Assembly: GCF_038725785.1 (NCBI RefSeq)
Contig: NZ_CP109796.1
Coordinates: forward strand, 5,518,001 to 5,582,000
Source: Termitidicoccus mucosus
GTDB lineage: Bacteria > Verrucomicrobiota > Verrucomicrobiia > Opitutales > Opitutaceae
Direction of reading: 5' to 3'
DNA: 64,000 nt
The position numbers were made by a program, and so were the translations under genes. Below the pieces are notes generated by a model that saw nothing but the letters and a program-made list of their open reading frames with translations, ran no database searches and was not told the DNA's origin. Positions 63,911-64,000 of this stretch are shown piece after piece. Within the stretch, counting starts at the first letter, position 1, and every line of letters begins with the position of its first letter.

Positions 63911-64000
63911 CTACAGGACAAAGTGAACGAAAGCAACGAGCCGAGTTGATGCTGAGCGCCTGATTATGCCAAGCAGGCGGCGGTGCGGTCTCCGCAGTGG

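Noticed and set aside
1-64000. CRISPR arrays, rRNA and tRNA genes
   Set aside because: No regular short-spaced direct repeats and no cloverleaf or rRNA-like sequence noticed by eye in the gaps.

Overview
The window is a GC-rich bacterial chromosome segment with a heavy accessory load. Two exported or secreted fucosidases (GH29, GH95), a large RHS protein with spare C-terminal cassettes, a threonyl-tRNA synthetase without a TGS domain, Gram-negative envelope systems (two RND pumps, a TolC, outer-membrane barrels, lipoproteins) and a C_GCAxxG_C_C redox domain together suggest a host- or gut-associated, probably anaerobic Verrucomicrobiota of the Opitutaceae type. That taxonomic call is inference; no rRNA or tRNA gene is present to confirm it.

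Layout. (1) 1-3064: end of a sodium:solute symporter and two unknown exported proteins. (2) 3151-16872: one full-length secreted RHS protein with a papain-like toxin tip, followed by three orphan cassettes. Each cassette repeats about 825 bp of the RHS core and ends in a different tip. Every tip is followed by its own small gene, and all four of these products look exported (two are lipoproteins). (3) 17097-21331: GH29 and GH95 alpha-L-fucosidases, with small palindromic REP-like elements at their 5' sides. (4) 21596-29691: a sensor kinase/response regulator pair divergent from an AcrA/AcrB-type pump and an outer-membrane barrel. (5) 29907-32774: an ArsR regulator divergent from a four-part CoA-disulfide reductase-rhodanese-TusA-DsrE fusion. 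(6) 32860-37271: a graveyard holding a GH95 fragment, an AbiE toxin-antitoxin pair whose toxin is split by an IS1634-like element, a tautomerase remnant and a palindromic element. (7) 37287-46418: a DUF5131 gene pair, then DUF134 divergent from a tight operon DUF89 phosphatase - NifX-like - hotdog thioesterase - C_GCAxxG_C_C/SufB fusion - ThrRS - ZIP transporter, and a metallo-beta-lactamase-fold enzyme. (8) 46756-56630: a nine- to ten-gene minus-strand operon (DUF2892, DUF6132, TolC, membrane-fusion protein, RND pump, a possible micropeptide, CoA-disulfide reductase-rhodanese, CnoX-like thioredoxin, methyltransferase) divergent from a second ArsR gene. (9) 56820-63176: nested insertion elements (IS256 relic, ISKra4 fragment, second IS1634-like copy, intact IS256, IS701-like) that have cut up a LytS/LytTR-type two-component pair and a PIN toxin. 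(10) 63281-63910: a TetR regulator.

How the parts fit. The two ArsR/CoA-disulfide reductase loci look like one sulfane-sulfur (persulfide) response. Both divergent promoters carry the motif GCATATGYYCATA, and the same motif lies between DUF134 and DUF89 in front of the metal/Fe-S operon, so the three blocks may form one regulon for thiol, metal and Fe-S stress. The RHS locus looks like a switchable toxin delivery system whose immunity proteins all sit outside the cytoplasm, which points to envelope or periplasmic targets. The two IS1634-like copies lie in opposite orientation about 21 kb apart and flank exactly the metal and sulfur blocks, so that segment could invert. Most candidate novelty is in regions 2, 5, 7 and 8.
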